Positions 38,686 through 47,938 of a DNA stretch of 64,000 bases are shown here, piece after piece (position 1 is the first letter of the stretch; each line of letters starts with the position of its first letter). The notes beneath the pieces were generated by a model. The model saw only the letters and a program-made list of their open reading frames with translations, had not been told where the DNA came from and searched no databases. The translations under genes and the position numbers were made by a program. The DNA is from Pseudomonadota bacterium (GTDB lineage Bacteria; Pseudomonadota; Gammaproteobacteria; Legionellales; Legionellaceae): contig JAGVJN010000014.1 in assembly GCA_020051095.1 (NCBI GenBank), forward strand, positions 92,511 through 156,510, read 5' to 3'.

Positions 38686-40377
38686 ATGTACTTAGGACAT
38701 TTATCTGGAATCACCTACAACGGCACCCCGGTCTTATGGTGCAAAAATGACAACGGCACATACCAGTGTCTTTTTACCACATATCATAATAATCAGCAAA
38801 CAGAAATACCAAATAAAGAACAGGGTGATATCAAGAAACTGATAAGCCAACGGCTCAATATTCCCGCTGATGAAATCAGCAAGGAGACATGCTTTAATGC
38901 AGATTCATTAAATGATAACGACACAAAATTTATCCCTTTTATACAACTACCAAAAAATGATGCCGCCTCTAGCGGCTCACAAATATCTTCCTTCAATAGT
39001 CAAAGTGCCAAATCAGAAAGTTCAAATAACCTTAATCAATCCAGTGCTCGTTCACAAGGCCAACAAACCCCTAATTCAAGTGCTGTACCTGGACTATTTC
39101 GAAAAGGTCCCACTGAAAAAACCATTAGTCTAGAAAATATTGTGACGGAACCATCCGATATTCGGGTCACAACTTGCTTTGATGACAGTTTTATTAAAAA
39201 CAATCAAAAGTTATACGATAAAACCAGGTCGTTTCCAATTTTAAGAGAAGCTCATGTCTCTTCATTATTATCCATGGAGACATCAGACTGGATATTGCGC
39301 ATTAGACAACATCAATCGCAAATTCTAGACAATATAGTCAGCAATACCATCGCCAAAGCATGTGAAGGGAAGCTAACAATCAGTGGCCCTGTAAAAGCAT
39401 TTCTCAATAGGGCTATTGTTCGCATCATGAATGATAATTTGTATTCCAACGAACCAACCCAATATGAGCGCTATCCACACAATCCGTTTCAAACTAAAAA
39501 AGCCTTTGAGCACGCCCTTCAGAAGGCTTGCCTCACCTATGCATCGAATAACACATTATTTTTGCAGTTTCTAATTGATGATACGATGGAACCGAATGTT
39601 CTGTCTGATAACGAAATTGTTCAAAAAGCCATGACCTTTATGCGAATGTATATCCAAGAAAATCCCATCACGATTCTTAATCTTAAAGCTCAACTTGAAG
39701 AGCTTGTGAAACTATCGATGATGGCAGGTTTATTAGAGCGTATTAGAAAGCTAATCCAGCTTCAGGCACCGGGTGGGGTCAAAAAGCCAAATAGTGAAGA
39801 ACAACTTCTTTTAGACAGCTACCTGTTAACAGAGGTTATAAAACCGTCCAAACATCGCTATGACCAAGCGCAATTAACCATCGATTTATCGGTAATCAGA
39901 GAGTTGATTGAATTTATCAATGCTCTGCAACCTGGATTTGAGAACCACTCAGCACGTAGCTTACAATCCGCTAGTGAAAATCAAAGTTATACATTCTATT
40001 CATGTCAAAAAACGTTGTTCAGCCTTACCAGAAATTACTTCAAAGATGATGAGTCGGCACAAAACCAAGTGGATATTCTCTATAAAGCAATCATTGAACA
40101 AATAAACGATGCGAACAAGGGAAATAATGCTCATTGGGTCGCCGGAACATTAACGACGAATGCAGATAGTGATTTCTTTCTTGTGTTGGACGCTTATAAG
40201 GCGTTAATAACAAGCTTTGAAGAAAAGCTTCCAGTACACTCTTCACGTGATAACAAACGGCAAAACCTGTTAATTAAAGATCAAGAAGCCAGTGACATCG
40301 CAAAGTTCTTTATCCAAAAATATGACGAGCGTAACCTCATTAAGCGAGAGGAATCGCCTTCAGTTAAAACTTACTAA
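38686..40377 (+). CDS. 563-residue protein of unknown function, candidate effector
   Basis: Start chosen at the ATG 38686, which has GGAG nine bases before it; the frame is open to 38581 but that part is hydrophobic, Cys-rich and lies in pabB. Residues 1-80 look like a small beta domain (YLGHLSGITYNGTPVLWC). Residues about 85-135 are a Ser/Gln/Asn-rich linker (SSGSQISSFNSQSAKSESSN). The remaining 400 residues are helical, with several regularly spaced Leu/Ile patterns. No recognised motif, signal peptide or membrane helix. The charged C terminus RNLIKREESPSVKTY has acidic and small polar residues. Single gene between pabB and ruvA. Resembles a modular effector; unproven. Confidence 0.78.
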   Translation: MYLGHLSGITYNGTPVLWCKNDNGTYQCLFTTYHNNQQTEIPNKEQGDIKKLISQRLNIPADEISKETCFNADSLNDNDTKFIPFIQLPKNDAASSGSQISSFNSQSAKSESSNNLNQSSARSQGQQTPNSSAVPGLFRKGPTEKTISLENIVTEPSDIRVTTCFDDSFIKNNQKLYDKTRSFPILREAHVSSLLSMETSDWILRIRQHQSQILDNIVSNTIAKACEGKLTISGPVKAFLNRAIVRIMNDNLYSNEPTQYERYPHNPFQTKKAFEHALQKACLTYASNNTLFLQFLIDDTMEPNVLSDNEIVQKAMTFMRMYIQENPITILNLKAQLEELVKLSMMAGLLERIRKLIQLQAPGGVKKPNSEEQLLLDSYLLTEVIKPSKHRYDQAQLTIDLSVIRELIEFINALQPGFENHSARSLQSASENQSYTFYSCQKTLFSLTRNYFKDDESAQNQVDILYKAIIEQINDANKGNNAHWVAGTLTTNADSDFFLVLDAYKALITSFEEKLPVHSSRDNKRQNLLIKDQEASDIAKFFIQKYDERNLIKREESPSVKTY

Positions 40378-40390
40378 GGGAACAATTTAG

Positions 40391-40984
40391 CTAGGCGAGT
40401 TGTTTTAATGCGTCTCGTATTAATTGCTCGCTGCTCTTATTGCCGTCATCGACTGAACGAGCCACACGGCTAGCTTCAGCTGGTTTATAGCCCAATGCAA
40501 TTAATGCAGCGATCGCTTCATCAATCTGCCGTGGGGCAGGCATTGAACTCGATTGACAAGCCTTTTCAGTGCTTGTCCAATCCTTGACAGCGTCCTTTAA
40601 TTCGATGAGTAGTCGCTCGGCTGTTTTCTTGCCAATGCCTGGAAATCGCGTTAAAGAATGACTATCGCCCTGACGGACTGTTTGCACAAACTCATCCGGG
40701 GTCACTGACGATAAAATGGATAACGCAAGCTTTGGACCAACACCATTGACCTTAATCAGCGTTCGAAATAGCGTGCGCTCTTGCTTTTGATAAAACCCAA
40801 ATAAAAGCAATGCATCTTCACGAACAACCGTATGAATAAAAAAACCGACGGGATTTTGCAACGATTCAACCTGGAAATAGGTATTCAGTGATGTTTCAAC
40901 GTCATAACCAACGCCATTCACATCAACAACTAGCCGTCCCGGGATGGATTTGTCTAAAATATCACCTTTTAACCAGCCTATCAT
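40391..40984 (-). CDS. ruvA: Holliday junction branch migration protein RuvA
   Basis: 197 residues. OB domain (MIGWLKGDILDKSIPGRLVV), tandem helix-hairpin-helix motifs (LIKVNGVGPKLALSIL and LTRFPGIGKKTAERLL) and the C-terminal RuvB-binding domain (AIAALIALGYKPAEAS). Overlaps ruvC by four bases. ruvB does not follow; the next gene is on the other strand. Confidence 0.97.
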   Translation of the reverse strand: MIGWLKGDILDKSIPGRLVVDVNGVGYDVETSLNTYFQVESLQNPVGFFIHTVVREDALLLFGFYQKQERTLFRTLIKVNGVGPKLALSILSSVTPDEFVQTVRQGDSHSLTRFPGIGKKTAERLLIELKDAVKDWTSTEKACQSSSMPAPRQIDEAIAALIALGYKPAEASRVARSVDDGNKSSEQLIRDALKQLA

Positions 40985-41499
40985 CGCTTTGCTCTCCTTC
41001 GTCTACGGCTATACTGTGAAATGGCCGGCGGACTTGATATATGATGGCAGTGGCAAATAGCTGCCGCTAATGCGTCGCCAGCATCTGCTTGTGGTACGAT
41101 ATTTAAATTTAAAATATGCCTAACCATATGATTAACTTGCGTTTTATCCGCCCCACCATGTCCAACCAGCGCTTGTTTAATTTCCCGTGGGGAGTATTCA
41201 CTCACAGCCAATCGATGCGATGCAGCCGCGACCATCGCCACACCACGAGCATGGCCCAATTTTAGTGCTGCACTCGCATTTTGGTGCATAAAAACTTGCT
41301 CAATTGCAACTTGCACAGGTTGATGGGTTTCAAGTAACTGGCAGATTGCATTAAAGATGACTAAGAGTCTTTGGCTAAGTTCACCATCACCTGTTCGTAT
41401 ACACCCGCTATCAATATAACTTAATTGCCTACCTTGCTGATTTACCAGGCCATAACCTGTGATCCGTGAGCCTGGATCAATCCCTAAAATAATGGTCAT
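40981..41499 (-). CDS. ruvC: Holliday junction resolvase RuvC
   Basis: 172 residues. Catalytic acidic residues in LGIDPGSRITG (first Asp), VAIEQVF (Glu) and DAGDALAAAICH (Asp pair). Basic C terminus YSRRRRRAKR. Follows yebC by 22 bases, the widespread yebC-ruvC-ruvA order. Confidence 0.97.
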   Translation of the reverse strand: MTIILGIDPGSRITGYGLVNQQGRQLSYIDSGCIRTGDGELSQRLLVIFNAICQLLETHQPVQVAIEQVFMHQNASAALKLGHARGVAMVAAASHRLAVSEYSPREIKQALVGHGGADKTQVNHMVRHILNLNIVPQADAGDALAAAICHCHHISSPPAISQYSRRRRRAKR

Positions 41500-41521
41500 G
41501 CGAAAATACGCTTAAGTAATA

Positions 41522-42256
41522 TTATTCATACATACTATCGGGTAAAACAGCATTTGAATAGATCTTTTGAACATCGTCTAGATCCTCCAACATATCATAA
41601 AGCTTGGCGAACGTTTCCGCAGCCTCGCCATCTAACGCTACTTCCGTTTGTGCTCTCAGGGTTAATGTATTATTCGCAACGGTTAGGTTATGTTCTTCTA
41701 GTGAGACTAACATCTGATGGTAATTATCCTCTGAGGTGATAATCTCAACAAAGCCATTTTCAACATAAACATCTTCAGCCCCCGCTTCAATGGCAACTTC
41801 CATGGCTTTTTCTTCATCATTAATCGGTTCGAGGGATATTTCCCCTTGATTGGTAAACATATAGGCAACCGAGCCATCTGTCCCCAAATTACCGCCGAAC
41901 TTGGTAAACGCATGCCTGACTTCAGATACCGTCCTATTTTTATTATCGGTTAAACAATCAACAATGATTGCCACTCCTTGAGGACCATACCCTTCATAGC
42001 GCAGTTCCATCATGTTTTCACCTTCTAGCCCGCCTGCACCTCGCTTGATTGCATTTTCAATGGTGTCACGTTTCATATTTTGCTTAAGTGCTTTGGATAT
42101 GGCATCACGTAAGCGTGGATTGGTTGTTTCATCTTCCCCCCCCATTCTTGCCGCAACCGTGATTTCACGTATCAATTTAGTAAATATTTTGCCACGTTTA
42201 GCATCTTGTGCACCTTTACGGAATCGAATATTTGCCCATTTACTATGGCCAGCCAT
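41522..42256 (-). CDS. yebC: YebC/PmpR family protein
   Basis: 244 residues. Starts MAGHSKWANIRFRKGAQDA and has YEGYGPQGVAIIVDCLTDN (read in two parts), both family hallmarks. Long described as a transcriptional regulator; recent work on YebC proteins links them to translation of proline-rich or stalling sequences. First gene of the yebC-ruvC-ruvA unit. Confidence 0.96.
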   Translation of the reverse strand: MAGHSKWANIRFRKGAQDAKRGKIFTKLIREITVAARMGGEDETTNPRLRDAISKALKQNMKRDTIENAIKRGAGGLEGENMMELRYEGYGPQGVAIIVDCLTDNKNRTVSEVRHAFTKFGGNLGTDGSVAYMFTNQGEISLEPINDEEKAMEVAIEAGAEDVYVENGFVEIITSEDNYHQMLVSLEEHNLTVANNTLTLRAQTEVALDGEAAETFAKLYDMLEDLDDVQKIYSNAVLPDSMYE

Positions 42257-42366
42257 GATTATTCCTCATTGTAGGTATTTTAAAATTTGCTCTTTTCATC
42301 GTCTAACAAGCGCTGTGAAACGGAATCAGAAATCTGTCGTGCAGGCCCGGATGAGAATACCACAGA

Positions 42367-42394
42367 ATTATAGCGCTTTTTAAACTTGCTTCAA
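42367..42394 (-). promoter_or_regulatory. Candidate sigma-70 promoter for yebC-ruvCA
   Basis: On the minus strand TTGAAG (42389-42394) and a perfect TATAAT (42367-42372) are 16 bases apart, about 110 bases before the yebC start. The repeat element at 42399 begins just upstream. Confidence 0.5.
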
Positions 42395-42398
42395 CTAC

Positions 42399-42560
42399 TA
42401 TACCCGTGATCATTAAAAATGCGAGGATTTATGCACCTCTATTTTCTGATTCTGCTCAACGTTAAAACACGCTATGACTCGTTTCTTTGAGTGATTTTTA
42501 AAATTCAGAAAGGACAAAAGAAAAAGTAGAAACCTTGCATTTTGAATTATCACGGGTATA
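42399..42560. repeat. MITE-like element with 28-bp imperfect terminal inverted repeats
   Basis: The 12-mer TATACCCGTGAT (42399-42410) is matched exactly by ATCACGGGTATA at 42549-42560. Pairing continues inward for about 28 bases with roughly four mismatches (ATTAAAAATGCGAGG against ATTCAAAATGCAAGG). The 162-base unit carries no frame of note and is AT-rich inside. The ends begin and finish in TATA, suggesting a TA-type target duplication. It sits between yebC and hmgA. Confidence 0.6.
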
Positions 42561-42662
42561 TATTATCGATATGCTCTAGGATAAGTGATTCATGGGACTT
42601 TCCCTAAAAGACTCGCCTTTTGGATTATCTTGTTAGAAATAAAAGCAATAAAGGAAACAAAC

Positions 42663-43913
42663 ATGTTATTTGGCTTTGGCAATATTCATCAAAGTGAAGC
42701 GGTAAAAGGTATCCTCCCTAAAACCCAGAACTCCCCTCAAACCCTCCCTTATAATCTTTATGCCGAACAATTAAATGGATCAGCCTTTACCCGTGATAGG
42801 AAAGACACGCTTTATACTTGGGTATATCGACGACTGCCATCGGTTGTAAGGCCTGATTTCGAACCGCGAGAGTTTATAGGTCAATCGAAACCTTGCTTAA
42901 ACTATAAACCCAACCCCATGCGATGGAGTCCTGTCAATTACCTAGAAAATCAAACGTCAGATTTTATTGATAGCCTGCGGCAAATAGCTTGCAATGAACA
43001 TAGCCATGTTTATTTATATGATTGCAATCAAAGCATGGATGGCCATTATTTTGCGGATCTCGATGGCGAATTGCTTTTTATCCCCTTTGAAGGCCAGATT
43101 TTACTAAAAACAGAGCTCGGGGAGCTAGATTTAGCACCCGGTCAAATTGCCGTGATACCGCGAGGCATGTATTGGAAAATGGAACTGACGTCAGATAAAA
43201 CAAAGGGTTATCTTTGTGAAAATCGGGGATTACCATTCCAATTGCCCGAACTAGGGGTTATCGGCGTCAATGGCCTAGCCCATCCAAACCATTTTGTTTA
43301 CCCCGAAGCAAGCTATGAGCCTGAACCTTTTTCACCGGTTACCATAGTCATTAAACATGGGGATCAATTATGGACGGGTCGTCATGCGCATACCCCGCTG
43401 AATGTCATCGCCTGGCGTGGTAATTATGCCCCTTATCGTTATGATTTAAATTTATTTAATACCATTAATACAGTCAGCTATGACCATATCGACCCATCAA
43501 TTTTCACGGTTTTGACAAGCCCTTCTCATACACCAGGCGTCGCAGCCATTGATTTTGTGATTTTCCCACACCGGTGGATGGTTGCAGAACATAGCTTCCG
43601 CCCGCCCTATTTTCATCGAAACATCATGAGTGAATTGATGGGATTAGTTCATGGTCAATATGATGCAAAGCAAGAGGGGTTTTCCCCTGGTGGATTTAGT
43701 ATCCACAACGCGATGATACCCCATGGACCTGATAAAGTATCAACGGATAACGCCCTGGTTGAGAACTTAGAGCCTATGTATTTTGATAAAGGGTTAGCTT
43801 TCATGTTAGAAAGTAATCTTGCATGGTCTCCAAGCGAATGGGCAATGGGGCTTTCGCAATACCAACGTGATTATGTCCAATGTTGGCAAGGGATAACGCC
43901 AGGAGAACTGTAA
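42663..43913 (+). CDS. hmgA: Homogentisate 1,2-dioxygenase
   Basis: 416 residues from the ATG at 42663, which has AAAGGAA before it; the longer open frame upstream runs toward the repeat element. Motifs: FTRDRKDTLYTWVYRR-like N-terminal part, YDCNQSMDGHYFADLDGEL, the cupin HTPLNVIAWRGN, and the iron-site region FRPPYFHRNIMSELMGL plus GFSIHNAMIPHGPD. Opens the ring of homogentisate in tyrosine and phenylalanine breakdown. hppD, maiA and fahA are not in the window. A 938-residue unknown follows after ten bases. Confidence 0.95.
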   Translation: MLFGFGNIHQSEAVKGILPKTQNSPQTLPYNLYAEQLNGSAFTRDRKDTLYTWVYRRLPSVVRPDFEPREFIGQSKPCLNYKPNPMRWSPVNYLENQTSDFIDSLRQIACNEHSHVYLYDCNQSMDGHYFADLDGELLFIPFEGQILLKTELGELDLAPGQIAVIPRGMYWKMELTSDKTKGYLCENRGLPFQLPELGVIGVNGLAHPNHFVYPEASYEPEPFSPVTIVIKHGDQLWTGRHAHTPLNVIAWRGNYAPYRYDLNLFNTINTVSYDHIDPSIFTVLTSPSHTPGVAAIDFVIFPHRWMVAEHSFRPPYFHRNIMSELMGLVHGQYDAKQEGFSPGGFSIHNAMIPHGPDKVSTDNALVENLEPMYFDKGLAFMLESNLAWSPSEWAMGLSQYQRDYVQCWQGITPGEL

Positions 43914-43923
43914 AGGAGGCACA

Positions 43924-46740
43924 ATGGAAAGTGTGATACCGGTCGAAGACAAAGCAGCCCTTTCTAGGATAGAGCAGTACCATCAAGCGCACTATTATGA
44001 GCAGTTAACAGATTGTGTCGCCTGCCTATTCGGTCAGAATTTCACCAACATGGAAACCAAAGTATGGTGCGAACAAATGCGCCTTCTCTACCAGCTCAAT
44101 GATTCTTTTTTAGAAGAATACGTTAACAAACTGCAAAAAAAGGACGAAGGCGGATTCTTACAAACGGTGCTTGGTGGAACAGTTAGTTTTTTTGGTGGCC
44201 TTGTTAATAAAGTTCAGGATTTTTTACCCTTTAGTATCGGACGGTTAGTGTTTACCGCCCCCGTTATTGATTCGTTTAAATTTGTGAGTCAAGTCAGCGA
44301 TGTGGTTTTTGATTTCAATATTAAGCAATCGATTACTCGTTTTTTAGTGAATCAATTCAAATTTGACAACAATCAAGGCCAATCAGAAGCAGAACTAGCC
44401 GTCAATAAGTCATTGGAAGCAAACCGCTCGTTAGCTGAAAAAATCATCGATACAAGCCAAACTCTGTCAAAGAATCTACTTAAATTGTTTATGTTTCGTG
44501 AGATGTTATTGAAAGGTAAAATTACCAATGATACCAAAGAGCAATCGGTTCGGGAGTCCTTTATTAAACAGTCAGGGCTCGAGAAGGAAAAAAAAGATAA
44601 GATTGTCGCCATTGTAGAGGTGTATTTTATTCAACAACTCAACCTTCTTTTTGAGCAAAGTTTCAAAGAGCTATTCGAGTTTCAGCAACATCTAATTGTT
44701 GGTGAACAAAATGACTTTGATCGTTGGTTAGGCCGATTATTTGAGTCTTCTGAATCAAGACAGGTATTTTCACGACAAATTCAAATACAGTTTTTGCAAG
44801 CAACACGTGATTTTTTTGTGCAAAAGAAAAATGAACGAAGCATTTTAGGGAATCACCCCTACTTATTTTCCATCGCTATCGGCCTAATGGTCGCTATGCT
44901 GGTTATTTCAATCATTTCATTATTTGGGCTTGGCTTATCTACTTTAACTTTATTAGCCTCAGGGGTATCCGCTTTTGCAATCGTCATGACCGCCGCATTG
45001 TTAATGATTACAAAACTCGATAGCATTTATTATTTGCGAAATCCTGAACAACGCGAACACATTCAACGAAACACGGATATCCTTAATCAAAACATCACTC
45101 ATATTAATCAAACAATCGAAAACACGAAACACACAGCAAAAGGAGAACTTGATTGGTTGGAACAGTTTCAAACAATCAATGCAACGTTATTTGATCATAA
45201 GCATGTTATTTATGGCTATCATGAAGCATGGGTACGAGAGTTTGCTTCAAGGTATCGACATGCCAAGGTCATTTCAAGTGACTTAAAGGAGAAAATTGTC
45301 AAATTAATCGATCTGAGTAACAGTCAGAGCAATAAGCTATTCGACGCATTTACACGCGACAAATCTCATACTTGGAAGGAATATCTTACCGACACAAAAT
45401 CGTTTCTCGAACACCCTGCCCACCAAAAAGCAATCAATGCTTTTGAATTGAGATTAAAAATTCGCGAGCAGGTGCTTCATATTGTATCAAAATTGAGATA
45501 TATCCCCACTGAATTAAGTCAGTTTTATACCCAAACATTAAAAGGCCAAGCAGCAGACTTGGTCTATATTCAACAAATTCATCGATGGAATGAGCTTCCT
45601 TACCAACAGCTCTGCCGTAGTGCCAAAAGTTTGTACCACAATAAAGAAGCATCCATCATGGAGCCAATGCGTTTTCTAGGGGATCCTGATTATCGAAAAC
45701 TATTACAACTCCCTACCCTAACTAACCAAAACAATATCAAACCGTATGATATATCCACCTATTTACGCAATAGCCTTCACTTTTTACTCAGCTTGAACCA
45801 GCCTATCAAACCGGGTTTGGGTCTTGACCCGTTAAGACAAATGTTTATTCCCACCAATGAATATTTTCTGTATCGAATGATGCTGTTTAGGCAACTCGCA
45901 AAGATATATTTCAAAGATAACTCGCCCGACAATCAAAACAACCGCCTATTCATTGAAGATTTTGTAAAACGTTTTTTCAACATTTCAGCAAAGGAAGTTT
46001 TTGATGATATTCTTAATGAAGCGTATTACCTACCAACAAACGCCATCTCTCCGACGATTGAAATAGATGGGCAAACGTATATTACTGAACAACTTAACTA
46101 CACCATGCAATCTCTCACACTGGATATCGCCTGTCATCAGACCCCTCTTACACCGCACCATATCCTGAGTTGTTATAGCCAAGATTATAAAGAAGCAATC
46201 GAAGCGAAAGACCCGGTAAAACTCATTGCTTTAAATATTAATCAGAATGACCTTTCGGTGCAACAAAGTGAAACATTTGAAAATTACATAAACAAGTTAA
46301 TTAATGATACGCAAGGGTTTATTCAATACCTAAAACATAACTCGGCCCCTAAATCCTATATCGACTGCTATCAATTCAACGTCATTGACCAGCTCATTCA
46401 ATTGCAAATCGATATTATCGTTGCGACGAATAAAGCAGGTGCCAATAGCCATAACTATCCGCTTGTCAATCTTTGGCGTCGAATCGATGATTATTTAAGC
46501 AATCAACCTTACCGAATACACCATCACTCGGGTTTGTATCGTTTATTAGATTTATTTCGACAAAGCCCTAAATCAATCTATCCATTTCTGCTTCCAAAAA
46601 AACAAATGATTGAATATAAAGAAAGTATTAAAGAATTATTGATTTTAGGTGAAACGAAACCACAAAAACCCTCGATGTTTGCAAGCGTTCCAGTGTCTGC
46701 AACCACTCACTCGGAAGCACCTAAGGTTAAAATTCTTTAA
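43924..46740 (+). CDS. 938-residue helical protein with central membrane hairpin, candidate effector
   Basis: Near-ideal ribosome site AAAGGAGG precedes the ATG, ten bases after hmgA, so both are probably on one transcript. The protein is helical throughout. Residues about 313-360 form two adjacent membrane helices (IAIGLMVAMLVISIISLFGL, then LSTLTLLASGVSAFAIVMTA), flanked by coiled-coil-like regions (about 140-270 and 375-430). An earlier moderately hydrophobic stretch is near 78-115 (TVLGGTVSFFGGLVNKV). The 500-residue C-terminal part is soluble, ending ASVPVSATTHSEAPKVKIL. No enzymatic motif recognised and no signal peptide. A membrane hairpin between helical domains is common in host-membrane-targeted effectors of intracellular bacteria; this is inference. 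Confidence 0.82.
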   Translation: MESVIPVEDKAALSRIEQYHQAHYYEQLTDCVACLFGQNFTNMETKVWCEQMRLLYQLNDSFLEEYVNKLQKKDEGGFLQTVLGGTVSFFGGLVNKVQDFLPFSIGRLVFTAPVIDSFKFVSQVSDVVFDFNIKQSITRFLVNQFKFDNNQGQSEAELAVNKSLEANRSLAEKIIDTSQTLSKNLLKLFMFREMLLKGKITNDTKEQSVRESFIKQSGLEKEKKDKIVAIVEVYFIQQLNLLFEQSFKELFEFQQHLIVGEQNDFDRWLGRLFESSESRQVFSRQIQIQFLQATRDFFVQKKNERSILGNHPYLFSIAIGLMVAMLVISIISLFGLGLSTLTLLASGVSAFAIVMTAALLMITKLDSIYYLRNPEQREHIQRNTDILNQNITHINQTIENTKHTAKGELDWLEQFQTINATLFDHKHVIYGYHEAWVREFASRYRHAKVISSDLKEKIVKLIDLSNSQSNKLFDAFTRDKSHTWKEYLTDTKSFLEHPAHQKAINAFELRLKIREQVLHIVSKLRYIPTELSQFYTQTLKGQAADLVYIQQIHRWNELPYQQLCRSAKSLYHNKEASIMEPMRFLGDPDYRKLLQLPTLTNQNNIKPYDISTYLRNSLHFLLSLNQPIKPGLGLDPLRQMFIPTNEYFLYRMMLFRQLAKIYFKDNSPDNQNNRLFIEDFVKRFFNISAKEVFDDILNEAYYLPTNAISPTIEIDGQTYITEQLNYTMQSLTLDIACHQTPLTPHHILSCYSQDYKEAIEAKDPVKLIALNINQNDLSVQQSETFENYINKLINDTQGFIQYLKHNSAPKSYIDCYQFNVIDQLIQLQIDIIVATNKAGANSHNYPLVNLWRRIDDYLSNQPYRIHHHSGLYRLLDLFRQSPKSIYPFLLPKKQMIEYKESIKELLILGETKPQKPSMFASVPVSATTHSEAPKVKIL

Positions 46741-46815
46741 AATTGGACTGGTTTTTATGCGTAAATCACTTTATTCTAATGCATGATTTCATCGGGTTAG
46801 GAGACATAACCCGAC

Positions 46816-46834
46816 AATAGGGAACTTCCCTATT
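46816..46834. promoter_or_regulatory. Perfect 19-bp palindrome upstream of pdhA (possible operator)
   Basis: AATAGGGAA and TTCCCTATT flank a single central C, about 40 bases before the pdhA start. A related but imperfect sequence (AGGGACGTTCCCT) lies at 61585-61597, about 35 bases before the uspA-like gene. Position and symmetry suit a regulator-binding site; the stem could also act in RNA. Confidence 0.4.
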
Positions 46835-46873
46835 AAAGGCTAACTAAATTTAATCTAGAATAGGAGTGTGTCA

Positions 46874-47938
46874 TTGAATGATTCATCCTTTCCCCTCATT
46901 CAGTATTTGAATGAACATGGTGAAGTGGTTCGTGAGCTTCCTCAATTTGCCCATGATAAAGCAACGCTGACGAAGCTTTATAAAATTATGAGCCATACCC
47001 GTCTCTTTGATAAAAAAGCAATTGCCTTACAAAGAACTGGAAAAATGGGCACCTATGCACCTATTAATGGCCAAGAGGCCATTGGTACAGCCATTGGCTA
47101 TTTAATGCAGGCGGAGGATGTATTTGTCCCCTACTATCGCGATTATGCCTGCCAGTTTCAACGTGGCGTTTCCATGACCAATATCCTTTCCTATTGGGGA
47201 GGGGATGAAAGAGGCAGTGATTTTGAAAATAATTCGCATGATTTGCCTATTTGTGTTCCCATTGCATCGCAGTTCCTGCATGCTGCTGGCGTTGCTTTTG
47301 CTTTAAAATATCGAAAAAAACCGCAAGTTGCAGTTGCCTGCATTGGTGATGGCGGCACATCAGAAGGGGATTTTTACGAAGCGCTGAATGTCGCTGGGGC
47401 TTGGAATTTGCCAGTGGTTTTCGTTGTTAATAATAATCAGTGGGCAATTTCTGTCCCGCTAAGCCAACAAACTTGTTGTGAAACAATCGCTCAAAAGAGC
47501 GTCGCTGCTGGGATTGAAGGACATCGCATCGATGGAAATGATATCATCGCCTGCACTCAAGTGATTGGTCAAGCCATTGAGAAAGCCAGAAGTGGCGGAG
47601 GACCATCCTTAATTGAAGCGGTGAGTTATCGTTTATCCGACCATACAACAGCGGATGATGCCACGCGCTATCAACCAGCTGATGACGTATCAAAAGCTGA
47701 AAAGCGTGAACCCCTTCATCGGGTGCAAATGTTTTTAAAACAATACCATCAATGGCAAGATGCCGATGAAAATTCAATCGTTGATGAGGGTAAGCAACTT
47801 GTTCAAGAAGCAGTCGACGCTTATCTCTCGATGTCGCCTCAACCTGTGACATCCATTTTTGATTATCATTTCGCGCAAATGCCGGACTATTTGAAAGAGC
47901 AACGTGAGATGGCGATGGAGGAAGTGACCCATGGCTAA
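46874..47938 (+). CDS. pdhA: 2-oxoacid (pyruvate or branched-chain) dehydrogenase E1 alpha subunit
   Basis: About 354 residues. The thiamine-diphosphate motif is complete: GDGGTSEGDFYEALNVAG to VVNNNQWAIS. Start is uncertain: TTG at 46874 has AGGAG seven bases before it, while the GTG at 46868 would be only one base from that ribosome site. Forms a heterotetramer with the E1 beta encoded next (8-base overlap). The alpha/beta E1 form is shared by PDH of several lineages and by branched-chain dehydrogenases; sequence alone does not settle the substrate. Confidence 0.92.
   Translation: MNDSSFPLIQYLNEHGEVVRELPQFAHDKATLTKLYKIMSHTRLFDKKAIALQRTGKMGTYAPINGQEAIGTAIGYLMQAEDVFVPYYRDYACQFQRGVSMTNILSYWGGDERGSDFENNSHDLPICVPIASQFLHAAGVAFALKYRKKPQVAVACIGDGGTSEGDFYEALNVAGAWNLPVVFVVNNNQWAISVPLSQQTCCETIAQKSVAAGIEGHRIDGNDIIACTQVIGQAIEKARSGGGPSLIEAVSYRLSDHTTADDATRYQPADDVSKAEKREPLHRVQMFLKQYHQWQDADENSIVDEGKQLVQEAVDAYLSMSPQPVTSIFDYHFAQMPDYLKEQREMAMEEVTHG

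Noticed and set aside
42585..42662. Upstream start for hmgA
   Set aside because: The ATG at 42663 has a good ribosome site and gives the normal length; the extension approaches the repeat element and is not conserved-looking.
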